From an uncultured Anaerolineae bacterium (GTDB lineage: Bacteria; Chloroflexota; Anaerolineae; Anaerolineales; Villigracilaceae), in assembly GCA_937120535.1 (NCBI GenBank), contig CAKZJX010000026.1:1-45099 (forward strand): a DNA stretch of 45,099 nucleotides. The letters are read 5' to 3'. The position numbers and the translations under genes are program-made. Below the pieces are notes generated by a model. That model made no database searches, was not told the DNA's origin, and saw only the letters and a program-made list of their open reading frames with translations. Numbering within the stretch: position 1 is the first letter of the stretch; the number at the start of each line of letters is the position of its first letter. Positions 25,630 through 34,618 of the stretch are shown piece by piece.

Positions 25630-27579
25630 TTAGGGGATGCAAGAGAGGCCATAGTCGAACGTCTCAATGGCGAAGAGATCGCTAGAGGCGGTCGGATCTA
25701 GCGCGAAATTGCAAAAGTCAGAGCGAGAAGCTGCCGTCTCAATGCGGAAATACAAGGGAATGGAAGGCAATTCTTGGGCAAAGATGGTCTGGGTGAGGCG
25801 ATAGTTCTCCGCGTAGGTGACTTCGTGGGGCAACGATTGCCGCGCCAGCAGGCAAGCTGTATCGTAGGCTGAATTTTTGTAGCCGCTGACGTTTGTGCCC
25901 ACCCAGCGATTGGCGGCAGAGGGAATCTCATCGGAAGTAAAGCGCTCACAGGGAGGTGTGATCGATAGGGTGGACATGGCAAACTCGGCCAGGTCAAATT
26001 GACGGCCGAAAAGCGGGCCGGCCGGCCCCTCGGCGTAAAACTCAAGCTGGGACAGATGAACCACCTCCACGCCGATCCCACATTCACGCAAGGATTGAGA
26101 GAGGATGGCAGCTACCTGCCGGCGTTGGGCGGCCGAAGTGGTCACATATCTGAGGCGCAGTTCGGTGCCATTGACAACGCGGGGCACTCCTTGCGCACGA
26201 CGCGGCGTGGCCAGACTGGAATCGTGGTCGATCCAGCCAATGTTGTTTAAGATCTGCTGTCCTTTTTGGGGATCGTAGGGATAGGTAGGTAAGGAGGCCG
26301 CATGGAGAGGATGATTGGCAGGAAGGTAGGAGTCAGGAACAGCAACGAGGCCGTAGAGCACATTCTCGACCACCGTCCGCCGATCGAGACAGTAAGCGAT
26401 CGCTTGACGCAAACGAGGATCGGCAAAATAGTTTGGGCGATCGGTCAGCTGAAAACCGTCGTCATAGGAGGCGTGAGCGATCCCAAAAGCTAGCCATTCC
26501 ATGGTGGGAGTCTGACCGAAATAGGCACGCGCTTGGCCGGCCCGATCCATTTCCAACAGAAGGGCGGTGTGTGCGTCTAGGTGGACGGTGGAGTCGATCA
26601 GATCGCAGCGACCATCGAGCAGGGCGGCCAGGGCCGCTTCGGGGTCTGGAAGGATGCGATAAATCAGCTCGTCAAATTTCGGCAGACCTTGTTCAGCACG
26701 AAAATAGTAGGGATTGCGGACCAGCCGTAGAGTGGTTTCGTCCCATTCTCTGAGGATATACGGTCCATAGCCCATCGGGAAGCGCGATGAGATCTCGGCC
26801 CGTTGTAACTCGGCGGCTGAGTATTGCGCCCATAGACGCTTGGGAAGCGGCATCCAGAAATTCGTGAAGTAGGTGGGATCGAGAAAACCTGGCTTTCCCC
26901 ACCATTGGACAGTGCGCTCATCAGTCGCTTCGTAGGATTGAGTGCGGTCAAAGATGAACTTGGACCCGGGCGTGTCGTTGTGACGAGCAAGGGTATACGC
27001 AAAGACTGAATCTTCGGCGGCGACCGGCGTGCCATCCGACCAAAGCAACCCTTCTCGCATGCGGAATTCGACCACCATGGCATCCATAGCGATTGGATTG
27101 ATCCCATCAAAGGTCACCACGCACGACTCGCTACGACAGCCGGCCGGACGAATGCGCGTCCCAGCCCGCAACAAGACCACGTTTCCATCGGCATCGATCA
27201 CTTGGTTGCCGTTGGTGACCGAGATAGGATACACCTTGGCATCGCCATCTTCAACGCGCGGGAGCTTCTCCAAAATGACCGGCTTGTACTCATATGAGAT
27301 CACATCAAACGGCGCGTCGTAGATGGCCTCAAGCACGCTGCGGGCGGCTGCGTTGGGACCCCCCAAGGGGTAGAGGGTGTTGGGTTGGGCGCCCAGGCAG
27401 ATCGTCAAGGTGCGAGCCGAAGGCGCGGTGGGCGTGTAGGCCGGCGAAGGCGTCAGGGTGGGTAGAAAAGGCACAGGGGGAGTTGTCAACGGGGTTTCTA
27501 CCATGGGCCGGCAAGCGGACAGAATGAGGACAACGATAGTTAACGAAAGAGCGCTGCGCAAGCGATGAAGGACGGTCAT
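25630..27579 (-). CDS. Family-5 ABC substrate-binding lipoprotein (peptide/nickel type)
   Basis: A 649-residue lipoprotein with signal ending VLILSAC and a Pro/Thr-rich linker (to about residue 55). The SBP_bac_5 domain follows: ICLGAQPNTLYPLGGP at the start, FRMREGLLWSDGTPVAAEDSVFAYTLAR (the conserved 'W.DG.P..A.D' block), MGYGPYILREWDETTLRLVRNPYYF, and IAYCLDRRTVVENVLYG. It likely binds oligopeptides or similar ligands. The start was set at ATG 27579 (AGGAGG four bases ahead), not at the preceding TTG. It follows the ATPase gene at 27652 by 72 bases in the same direction and has no permease of its own directly beside it. Confidence 0.9.
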   Translation of the reverse strand: MTVLHRLRSALSLTIVVLILSACRPMVETPLTTPPVPFLPTLTPSPAYTPTAPSARTLTICLGAQPNTLYPLGGPNAAARSVLEAIYDAPFDVISYEYKPVILEKLPRVEDGDAKVYPISVTNGNQVIDADGNVVLLRAGTRIRPAGCRSESCVVTFDGINPIAMDAMVVEFRMREGLLWSDGTPVAAEDSVFAYTLARHNDTPGSKFIFDRTQSYEATDERTVQWWGKPGFLDPTYFTNFWMPLPKRLWAQYSAAELQRAEISSRFPMGYGPYILREWDETTLRLVRNPYYFRAEQGLPKFDELIYRILPDPEAALAALLDGRCDLIDSTVHLDAHTALLLEMDRAGQARAYFGQTPTMEWLAFGIAHASYDDGFQLTDRPNYFADPRLRQAIAYCLDRRTVVENVLYGLVAVPDSYLPANHPLHAASLPTYPYDPQKGQQILNNIGWIDHDSSLATPRRAQGVPRVVNGTELRLRYVTTSAAQRRQVAAILSQSLRECGIGVEVVHLSQLEFYAEGPAGPLFGRQFDLAEFAMSTLSITPPCERFTSDEIPSAANRWVGTNVSGYKNSAYDTACLLARQSLPHEVTYAENYRLTQTIFAQELPSIPLYFRIETAASRSDFCNFALDPTASSDLFAIETFDYGLSCIP

Positions 27580-27651
27580 CAAGCCTCCTAAAAAACGGAT
27601 TCGGGCAAACTATCCGAATCCTATCGCATTCTTTTGCTTCTCACAAGCGCT

Positions 27652-28644
27652 CTAGTCCACCAACCAGCAGGCTGCCCAGTGGCCCGGTCGCACTTCCTTG
27701 AACTCCGGCTCTTGCCGAGCGCAGATGTCCTTAGCCCAGGGACAACGCGGATGGAAGCGACAGCCACGCGGTGGATTGAGCGGGCTGGGCACATCGCCCT
27801 TCAGAATGATCCGATCCCGTTTGGCGTTGGGATGCGGAATGGGGATTGCCGATAGCAGGGCCTTGGTATAGGGATGGAGAGGCTCACGATAGAGGGTTTC
27901 GCGATCGGTCAGTTCCACCAGTTTTCCCAAATACATCACCCCGACGCGATCGGAAATGTGCTCCACCACGCTCAGGTTATGGGCGATAAACAAGTAGGTG
28001 AGACCAAATTCACGTTGCAAATCTTTGAGAATGTTGAGCACTTGGGATTGGATGGACACATCCAGCGCCGAAACCGGCTCATCGCAGACGATGAACTTGG
28101 GGCGCAATGCCAGAGCGCGAGCAATGCCGATCCGTTGGCGTTGTCCGCCGGAGAATTCATGGGGATACCGCCGAGCGTGATATTCTTCCAGACCGACCTT
28201 CTTTAACATCTGGATGGCGATTTCCCAGCGTTCTTTGGGATGGCCGATCTTGTGAATATGCAAGCCTTCCATGATCGATTCGCCGATCGGCATGCGCGGG
28301 TTCAAGGAAGCATACGGGTCCTGGAAGATGATCTGCATGTGACGGCGCATGGCTTTGAGGGCGTCTGGGCGCATGGCAAAGATGTTCTCGCGGTTGAAAT
28401 ACACTTCGCCGGCCGTCGGTTCGATCAGACGCAAAATGGTCCGCCCCACCGTGGTCTTGCCACAACCCGACTCGCCCACTAGACCCAGAGTTTCTCCATC
28501 CTTGATGGTAAACGAAACTCCGTCCACCGCCTTTACCTGGGCGACCGTGCGCTGAAGCAATCCACTGCGCACCGGAAAGTATTTCACCAAATTCTTGACA
28601 ACGACTAAATCGGGTTTCTGAGAGGGTTGAGGCCGTGCGTCCAT
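27652..28644 (-). CDS. Oligopeptide ABC transporter ATPase, OppF/DppF-like
   Basis: A 330-residue ATPase. Walker [11 protein letters not shown]-loop [14 protein letters not shown], signature [15 protein letters not shown], Walker [13 protein letters not shown], switch histidine in [11 protein letters not shown]. The C-terminal oligopeptide-type extension ends with the Cys motif [15 protein letters not shown], which in related Dpp ATPases binds an iron-sulfur cluster. Start at ATG 28644; a longer frame to 28839 runs through the preceding gene and is not real. It lies five bases after the OppD-like gene, so the two form a pair. Confidence 0.93.
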   Translation of the reverse strand: MDARPQPSQKPDLVVVKNLVKYFPVRSGLLQRTVAQVKAVDGVSFTIKDGETLGLVGESGCGKTTVGRTILRLIEPTAGEVYFNRENIFAMRPDALKAMRRHMQIIFQDPYASLNPRMPIGESIMEGLHIHKIGHPKERWEIAIQMLKKVGLEEYHARRYPHEFSGGQRQRIGIARALALRPKFIVCDEPVSALDVSIQSQVLNILKDLQREFGLTYLFIAHNLSVVEHISDRVGVMYLGKLVELTDRETLYREPLHPYTKALLSAIPIPHPNAKRDRIILKGDVPSPLNPPRGCRFHPRCPWAKDICARQEPEFKEVRPGHWAACWLVD

Positions 28645-28649
28645 AATGG

Positions 28650-29699
28650 CTATCTTTGCGTTCTGGACTTCACATACGGCTGTTGCCCCTTGAGGGGAGC
28701 AGTATGTTGTTCGGAGTCGGTGTATAGCCAGCAACGCACGCTGTAGTTCTCTTTCACGTTCGCCAGAGGTGGACGCCGTTCGGTGCAAATGGCTAGGTTG
28801 TAGTCCAAGCGAGCTTGGCAACGTGGAGCGAAGCGGCATCCTGGAGGGAGATTAATTAGGTTAGGCACAGAGCCGGGGATGACATCCAACTTCTCTCGCA
28901 CTTCGCCTAGCACCGGCACCGAACCGAGCAGGCCGACCGTATACGGATGATGAGGCTCGTCAAACAGGTTCACCACCGAGGATTCCTCCACGATTTCACC
29001 GGCATACATCACGGCCACGCGATCGGCCATCTCGGCAATCACGCCCAGATCGTGGGTGATCAGGATCACCGCCGTATTCATCTGGCTACGCAGGTGGCGC
29101 ATCAGGTCTAAGATCTGGGCCTGAATGGTCACATCTAGAGCGGTGGTCGGCTCGTCGGCGATCAACAAATCGGGCACACAGGCCAGGGCCATGGCGATCA
29201 TCACCCGCTGGGCCATACCGCCGGAAAGCTCATGGGGGTAAGCGTTGGCACGGCGTTCGGCATCGGGAATGCCAACCATCTTCAACATTTCCACTGCGCG
29301 CTTTCGGGCCGCCTCTTTACCAAAGCCCTGATGGATGTTGAGCACTTCTGCGATTTGATCTCCCACCCGAAAGACAGGATTAAGGGCCGATTGAGGCTGT
29401 TGGAAGATCATCGAGATGCGGTTGCCACGAATCTGCCTCATCTCCGCCTCACCGGCCTTGACCAGGTCCTTGCCGTCGAACAAAATTTCGCCTTCGACGA
29501 TCTTGCCCGGGACACCAATCAAACGCATGATCGAGAGCGAGGTCACGCTTTTGCCGCAGCCCGATTCGCCCACCAAACCGAGCACTTCACCGGGATAGAC
29601 GACAAAGTCTACGCCGTCTACCGCTTTGACCACGCCATCCTCGGTGAAGAAGTAAGTCTTGAGGTTTTTGACTTCGAGAAGGGGTTTGCGTTCGGTCAT
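28650..29699 (-). CDS. Oligopeptide ABC transporter ATPase, OppD/DppD-like
   Basis: A 349-residue ATPase, first of a pair with the gene at 27652. Walker [11 protein letters not shown]-loop [13 protein letters not shown], signature [15 protein letters not shown], Walker [13 protein letters not shown], histidine [13 protein letters not shown]-terminal Cys motif [18 protein letters not shown] as in Dpp-type ATPases. ATG start. This pair is separated from the 30067-34499 operon by about 150 bases and a small membrane-protein gene. Confidence 0.93.
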   Translation of the reverse strand: MTERKPLLEVKNLKTYFFTEDGVVKAVDGVDFVVYPGEVLGLVGESGCGKSVTSLSIMRLIGVPGKIVEGEILFDGKDLVKAGEAEMRQIRGNRISMIFQQPQSALNPVFRVGDQIAEVLNIHQGFGKEAARKRAVEMLKMVGIPDAERRANAYPHELSGGMAQRVMIAMALACVPDLLIADEPTTALDVTIQAQILDLMRHLRSQMNTAVILITHDLGVIAEMADRVAVMYAGEIVEESSVVNLFDEPHHPYTVGLLGSVPVLGEVREKLDVIPGSVPNLINLPPGCRFAPRCQARLDYNLAICTERRPPLANVKENYSVRCWLYTDSEQHTAPLKGQQPYVKSRTQR

Positions 29700-29850
29700 T
29701 ATGATGTCCTCCGAATCACGAGGCGCTGATCAGGAAGAATGGGCCACGGGCCGGCGCAGCCTCAGGGCCGGCAGGCAATAACCACCTAAAAACACGCCCT
29801 TGAGAGCACATTCGCTATCATGCGCTATCATGATACAGCTGGTTCTTAGG

Positions 29851-30063
29851 CTACCGATCCCGATCTTCGTTTCGCCATTTCGCGCGCAAAATAGCAACGG
29901 CAGCCATCCCTAGTAGAAAACCTAAGGTAGAAAGCGTGTACGACAACAAATTCAAAAATAGAGTGGACGGTATAATTTGCAACACCATCAAGAAAGGCAA
30001 AACACAGCCAACCACCATCAAAACGACGGCTAAAACGATCACACGCTCAGGATGCTCTATCAT
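29851..30063 (-). CDS. Small two-helix membrane protein
   Basis: A 70-residue protein made almost entirely of two hydrophobic helices (VIVLAVVLMVVGCVLPFLMVLQI and LLSYTLSTLGFLLGMAAVAIL) with a charged tail RAKWRNEDRDR. I do not recognise the family. Its start is three bases from the end of the upstream ATPase gene, which strongly suggests it is the last gene of that operon and translationally coupled. It might be an accessory subunit of the transporter, but that is inference. Confidence 0.65.
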   Translation of the reverse strand: MIEHPERVIVLAVVLMVVGCVLPFLMVLQIIPSTLFLNLLSYTLSTLGFLLGMAAVAILRAKWRNEDRDR

Positions 30064-30066
30064 CTA

Positions 30067-31050
30067 TCACTTGTACAACCAGCATGAAACGATGTGATTA
30101 TCAACCTTGAACTCAGGTGGTTCTTCTACATCACACAAATTGTCGATTCGCTTTGGACAGCGTGGATGGAAACGGCAGCCACGCGGCGGCTTGACCAGGC
30201 TGGGAGGCTCGCCAGGGGGTAAGTCCCGGTACACCAGTGCATTGTTCGGATCCGGATCCGAGGTAGCATCCATTAAGGCTACGGTATAAGGATGTTTTGG
30301 CGTGTGGACGACATCGTTCACTGGGGCTTTTTCCACGATTTTCCCGGCATACATGACAAACACGCGCTCAGAGAAGTAGCGCACGGTAGAAAGATCATGA
30401 GTGATGTAAATCACGGCCAGATTGTGCGCTTCCTGAAGAGAGCGCAACAAGCGCAAAATCTCCACTCGCACCGACGCATCGAGCATAGACACCGGCTCAT
30501 CGGCCACAATTAACTTCGGTCCCAGGATGATGGCTCGTGCAATGACCACACGCTGCTGCTGACCACCGCTAAGCATATGCGGATATTTGTGAATGAAATC
30601 ATCTACCGGTGTGAGGCGAACCTCTTCCATTACTTTGCGGATCCGACGTTCGCGCTCTCGACGATCCCGAATCCCATTAATAATCAGCGGCTCTTCGAGA
30701 ATACGATGAACGTTCATAAACGGCGCCAACGCACCGTATGGATCCTGTTGAACATAGCCAACCTTAGAGCGATAGTATTGCAGATCCTTTCCTCGTTTAT
30801 CGCCAACGCTTTTCCCATCAAACAAAATCTTACCTTGAGTTGGCTTGTTGATGCCGAGGATGGTTTTCATCAAGCTGGATTTTCCACACCCCGACTCACC
30901 GACGATGGCGATCGTCTCACCATAATGCAAGTCAAAAGACACGCCATCTACTGCTCGCACATACCCCGCTAATCCTATTCCAAAACGACGCAGTTCAAAC
31001 CAAACATGCAAATCCTGGATCGATAGAAGAACATTGTTGCTGTTAGCCAT
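30067..31050 (-). CDS. Oligopeptide ABC transporter ATPase, OppF-like
   Basis: A 327-residue ATPase of the main Opp-type operon. Walker [11 protein letters not shown]-loop VGYVQQDPYGALAPFM, signature LSGGQQQRVVIARAI, Walker B LIVADEPVSMLDAS, histidine YITHDLSTVRYF. C-terminal motif [16 protein letters not shown]. Note DEPVSMLDASVR and the unusual KVGYVQQ Q-loop, a form common in peptide/glycoside transporters of thermophiles. It follows its partner ATPase by nine bases. Confidence 0.92.
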   Translation of the reverse strand: MANSNNVLLSIQDLHVWFELRRFGIGLAGYVRAVDGVSFDLHYGETIAIVGESGCGKSSLMKTILGINKPTQGKILFDGKSVGDKRGKDLQYYRSKVGYVQQDPYGALAPFMNVHRILEEPLIINGIRDRRERERRIRKVMEEVRLTPVDDFIHKYPHMLSGGQQQRVVIARAIILGPKLIVADEPVSMLDASVRVEILRLLRSLQEAHNLAVIYITHDLSTVRYFSERVFVMYAGKIVEKAPVNDVVHTPKHPYTVALMDATSDPDPNNALVYRDLPPGEPPSLVKPPRGCRFHPRCPKRIDNLCDVEEPPEFKVDNHIVSCWLYK

Positions 31051-31059
31051 GTCTGATCC

Positions 31060-32016
31060 CTACTCGTACAACCAGCATTTGACTTGGATTCCATCCACAT
31101 TCATCACGGGTGGTTCCTGGCTACACTTGGCAAAGCGCTTCGGGCAACGCTCTGCGAACCGACATCCTTGGGGTGGTTTTAGTAGACTTGGTGGTTGACC
31201 GGAGATGAAATCTGGTTCTACATTTGTTCGCAGACGCGGTACACTGGCCATCAGCATCTTGGAATAAGGATGAAGCGGCTCGCGAAAGAAACGTTGTGCA
31301 TCGCTCGTTTCGATAATTTGTCCAGCATACATTACCGCCACTCGATCTGCCAATTCACTCGAAGTAGCAATATCGTGGGTGATCAAAATAAAGCTGACCT
31401 CTAGTTCTTTCTTGAGGCGTTTCAACACGTTGAAAATGTTCGCCTGTGTAAGAACATCCAGAGCAGAGGTAGGCTCGTCGAGAATCACCAACATAGGAGC
31501 TGTCACCAAGGCCATAGCAATCGCCACACGCTGGCGCATGCCTCCACTAAGCTCAAATGCGTAGCGATTCAAAAAGTCTAGCGGTACGCCTACTTGTTGG
31601 AACATCTTAGCAGCCTGAGCCAAGGCATCCTCTTTCTTGGTACCATAATGAACTATCATCGGCTCAGCCACCTGATCGCCAACCCGCAGCACGGGATTGA
31701 GAGCATTCATAGCAGCTTGAGGCACAAACGACATCCGCACCCAGCGAATGTTTTGACGAAACTGCTCGTCATCCAACGCCATGATGTTCGCGTTCTCCAA
31801 GTAAATCTTGCCGCTGTATCTTTCTACATTTCGAGGCAGCAAGCGAAGCAGAGCTCTGGCAAGCGAACTTTTTCCACATCCTGACTCGCCGAGGATAACC
31901 ACAGCCTCCTTGTATCCTAATTCAAAGAATACTCCATCTACAGCCTGTACAGCACCGTTCCGAGTTCGAAAGTGCAGCACAAGATCGTTGACACGCAACA
32001 AGGGTTCTTTTGCCAC
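31060..32016 (-). CDS. Oligopeptide ABC transporter ATPase, OppD-like
   Basis: A 318-residue ATPase. Walker [10 protein letters not shown], signature LSGGMRQRVAIAMAL, Walker B LVILDEPTSALDVL, histidine LITHDIATSSEL; C-terminal GCRFAERCPKRFAKC. The start codon is GTG (32014-32016), three bases after the stop of the OppC-like gene, so it depends on coupled translation. Confidence 0.92.
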   Translation of the reverse strand: MAKEPLLRVNDLVLHFRTRNGAVQAVDGVFFELGYKEAVVILGESGCGKSSLARALLRLLPRNVERYSGKIYLENANIMALDDEQFRQNIRWVRMSFVPQAAMNALNPVLRVGDQVAEPMIVHYGTKKEDALAQAAKMFQQVGVPLDFLNRYAFELSGGMRQRVAIAMALVTAPMLVILDEPTSALDVLTQANIFNVLKRLKKELEVSFILITHDIATSSELADRVAVMYAGQIIETSDAQRFFREPLHPYSKMLMASVPRLRTNVEPDFISGQPPSLLKPPQGCRFAERCPKRFAKCSQEPPVMNVDGIQVKCWLYE

Positions 32017-32019
32017 GAC

Positions 32020-33366
32020 TTACACCTCGCGCAGACGTGGATTGAAGATACGATCGAGCGAGAAGCCAACCAAGGAGAAGGCCAGCCCTGTCATCAGTAG
32101 GATAAAAGCTGGCTCCAACACCCAGTAATACTGTCCCTTAATAAGAGCCCCGTTGCTTACTCCCTCTTGGATCAATTTCCCCCAGGTAGGCAAGATTGGG
32201 TCACCCAAACCGATAACCGTCAACGAGGCTTCAAGAAAAACGTTAGATGGGATCAGGATCACCAATTGAGGAATAAGCAGGGGAACGATACGAGGCACAA
32301 GATAGTGAAGAACGATGCGTAAGTTGCTGGCGCCATAGGCACGAGCTGCTTCTACATACGGCGATTCCTTGATCTGTAAAAAGACGGCGCGGAAGTTCTT
32401 GATTGCTCCGCCAAAAATGCTCAAAGCAATGACGGCGACCAGCATAGTCCACAAGCTTCGTGAATAAAATGTGCCGATCATGATCAGAATGGAGAGGAAA
32501 GGCAAGATCAGGTTGATCTCAGTAATACGCTGAATCACCTCATCCACCCATCCTCCGTACCAGGTACCAAAGGCAGCAATGATCATGGTCGTGATGGTAG
32601 AACCAACTGCCGTCAGAAAGCCAAACATTAGGGCAATCGGGGCTCCCCACATGAGAGCAATGGTAATATCCCGGCGACGATGATCGGTTCCAGCCCAACC
32701 ATATACGTGGCCATATACGATCAATTCAACGTCTACTGTAGAGTTTTCTTCAAAGGCCACAGCCTGCACTTGCAATTCATATTGACCAGCAACCACTTCC
32801 GGTTTCGGGGTCTCCGCCGTTAGGTCTATGAAGATACCTTGTTCGGGGCTGAAATTTTTCAGCCGGCGCTGCAGTTTTTGGTCTTGAGAGAAACGATAGT
32901 TAAATCGCTTGGTAATCGAAAAATTGCCAACGTTGATCTCACGACCATCAGGAGTGATGATCTTGACCGTGACAAACGGCGATTTCTCTTTGTAATCTGA
33001 GTAGAAGTAGAGGGACACTTCTTGAGGGAAGCGCTTCGATCGATACTCAAACGGCAAGGAGATAAAGACCTTTTTGGCGCCCTGCGAAAACTCTTCGACC
33101 TTTGTTCCATCTCCTTCTGCCGTATTTAGCCAGAAGGTTTCTGGCAAATCTTCGCGCAAAAACCAGTTCACCCATTTGGGTTGAGCGGTCTTTGGTGTGC
33201 GATACCAGACGTCTTCGTCGCCACGCCATAGTGAGATTGCCTCATGGTACGGCAAAGCGATCACCGTGTAAATGGCAAAAACCACCAAGGCAACAATCAA
33301 AATCAGCCCAACAACAGCAGAAGGGTAATGAGTGAGATCCCGCAGAAAACTCTTGAGTTGACTCAT
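32020..33366 (-). CDS. Opp-type ABC permease (OppC-like) with a large extracytoplasmic insert
   Basis: A 448-residue inner-membrane permease; typical OppC proteins are near 300. One helix at about 17-40 (AVVGLILIVALVVFAIYTVI) is followed by about 175 mostly hydrophilic, beta-rich residues (about 41-215, with IPDGREINVG-like and GQYELQVQAVAF stretches) before the usual helical bundle (IALMWGAPIALMFGFLTAVGSTITTMIIAAFGTWYGG). The ATPase-contact loop is YVEAARAYGASNLRIVLHYLVPRIVPLLIPQ. The insert should lie outside the membrane where the binding protein docks. It overlaps the OppB-like gene by four bases. Confidence 0.92.
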   Translation of the reverse strand: MSQLKSFLRDLTHYPSAVVGLILIVALVVFAIYTVIALPYHEAISLWRGDEDVWYRTPKTAQPKWVNWFLREDLPETFWLNTAEGDGTKVEEFSQGAKKVFISLPFEYRSKRFPQEVSLYFYSDYKEKSPFVTVKIITPDGREINVGNFSITKRFNYRFSQDQKLQRRLKNFSPEQGIFIDLTAETPKPEVVAGQYELQVQAVAFEENSTVDVELIVYGHVYGWAGTDHRRRDITIALMWGAPIALMFGFLTAVGSTITTMIIAAFGTWYGGWVDEVIQRITEINLILPFLSILIMIGTFYSRSLWTMLVAVIALSIFGGAIKNFRAVFLQIKESPYVEAARAYGASNLRIVLHYLVPRIVPLLIPQLVILIPSNVFLEASLTVIGLGDPILPTWGKLIQEGVSNGALIKGQYYWVLEPAFILLMTGLAFSLVGFSLDRIFNPRLREV

Positions 33367-34499
33367 TGCTTTGCACTCTCGCTTCCGATTTTGACTCGTG
33401 GATCGACTAGCGCATACACAAAGTCTAGTAGGAACACGGTAATCGCTAGCAAGTAAGCAAAAATCACCGTAGTTCCCACAATGACCGGAGTATCAAACAG
33501 GCCGGCAGCAATCAAGGTTGTTCGTCCTAATCCAGGCCAATTGAACACTCCCTCGAAGATGGGTGCGCCTGCCCACACGCTAATCAACAGGAACGCAAAA
33601 CTTGTGATAATGGTGGGCAAAGTCGGTCGCAGAATATATTTGCGTTCAATGTCGCGATTGTTCAACCCTTTGGCTTTCGCCATATCCACATAGTCTTCGC
33701 TGGAGTAGATCAAGAAAAAGGTGCGCGAGCTAAAGATCGAGAAAGCCATCTGATTCATGAAAAGCGCCATAGCCGGCAAAATCATGTGTTTGAGCAGACT
33801 GAGCGCATATTCGATCTTGTTTTCAGGGGGCGGAACATCCACCATACCGCCAAAAGGTAAAACGCGCAAATAAGCAGCAAAGATAACGATTAGGAAGATG
33901 CCATAAAACCAGGCCGGGACTGCCGACATGGGAGAAAGAGTTACGATAACCTTATCCATCCAACTGCCGTAACGGCGCGAGAGAGCTAGCGCTGAAAACA
34001 ATGTTATGAAAAACAAGGCGATATCCACCGTGCCAAACAGCAGCAACGTAGATGGCAAACGCTCAAGGACAATTTCCTTGACCTTGCGAGAACCGTTATC
34101 GGCATTCATGAACTCGGCAAAACCGAGATTAAGAGTGAGAGCATTCCGCAAAAAGGCGATGCTGCGCACGGCAAATGGGCGGTCTAATCCCAAACGTTTC
34201 TCTTCAACCTTGATTCTCTCTTCGATCAACTTTGCACGCTGATCCCCTGTCAGCATGCGAAGAGAGGGATCATTCCGCACTTGCATCTGGACTTGCTCAC
34301 GAATCTCACCGCGACGGATCTCATCCACGTGTCCACCCATGTTGGCGATCAAGATGGTTAAATAAAGTCCTACGACCACAGTGAACGCCATCGTTATCAG
34401 ACGGATCAACATATATTTTCCGACACGCGCCAATGTGCTTTCGGAAAATTTTGTCTTTGGTACCGTTACGGCAGGCGCACTCAGAGTTGTCTCTGCCAT
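33363..34499 (-). CDS. Opp-type ABC permease (OppB-like)
   Basis: A 378-residue permease. After the first helix (TMAFTVVVGLYLTILIANMGG) there is a charged segment of about 90 residues (EIRRGEIREQVQMQVRNDPS to FAEFMNADNG), longer than usual, then the core with LPSTLLLFGTVDIALFF and the ATPase loop YVDMAKAKGLNNRDIERKYILRPTLPTIITS, and the ending GAPIFEGVFNWPGLGRTTLIAAGLFDTPVIVG typical of OppB/DppB. It is first after the intergenic hairpin that follows the binding-protein gene and is coupled to the OppC-like gene. Confidence 0.93.
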   Translation of the reverse strand: MAETTLSAPAVTVPKTKFSESTLARVGKYMLIRLITMAFTVVVGLYLTILIANMGGHVDEIRRGEIREQVQMQVRNDPSLRMLTGDQRAKLIEERIKVEEKRLGLDRPFAVRSIAFLRNALTLNLGFAEFMNADNGSRKVKEIVLERLPSTLLLFGTVDIALFFITLFSALALSRRYGSWMDKVIVTLSPMSAVPAWFYGIFLIVIFAAYLRVLPFGGMVDVPPPENKIEYALSLLKHMILPAMALFMNQMAFSIFSSRTFFLIYSSEDYVDMAKAKGLNNRDIERKYILRPTLPTIITSFAFLLISVWAGAPIFEGVFNWPGLGRTTLIAAGLFDTPVIVGTTVIFAYLLAITVFLLDFVYALVDPRVKIGSESAKQ

Positions 34500-34569
34500 A
34501 TTCCCTCATTTACATATACATAAAGCAACATTTCGTTAAGACCAGCTCACACACTTCACAAAGGAAGAT

Positions 34570-34600
34570 AGCCTGACAGGGAGAAGGCCCCTGTCAGGCT
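34570..34600 (-). terminator. Hairpin between binding-protein and permease genes
   Basis: AGCCTGACAGGG (34570-34581) pairs perfectly over 12 bases with CCCTGTCAGGCT (34589-34600). No T tract follows on the minus strand. It probably protects the binding-protein mRNA and lets only part of transcription pass into the permease genes. Confidence 0.7.
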
Positions 34601-34618
34601 GTGAAGCAACACCCACGC

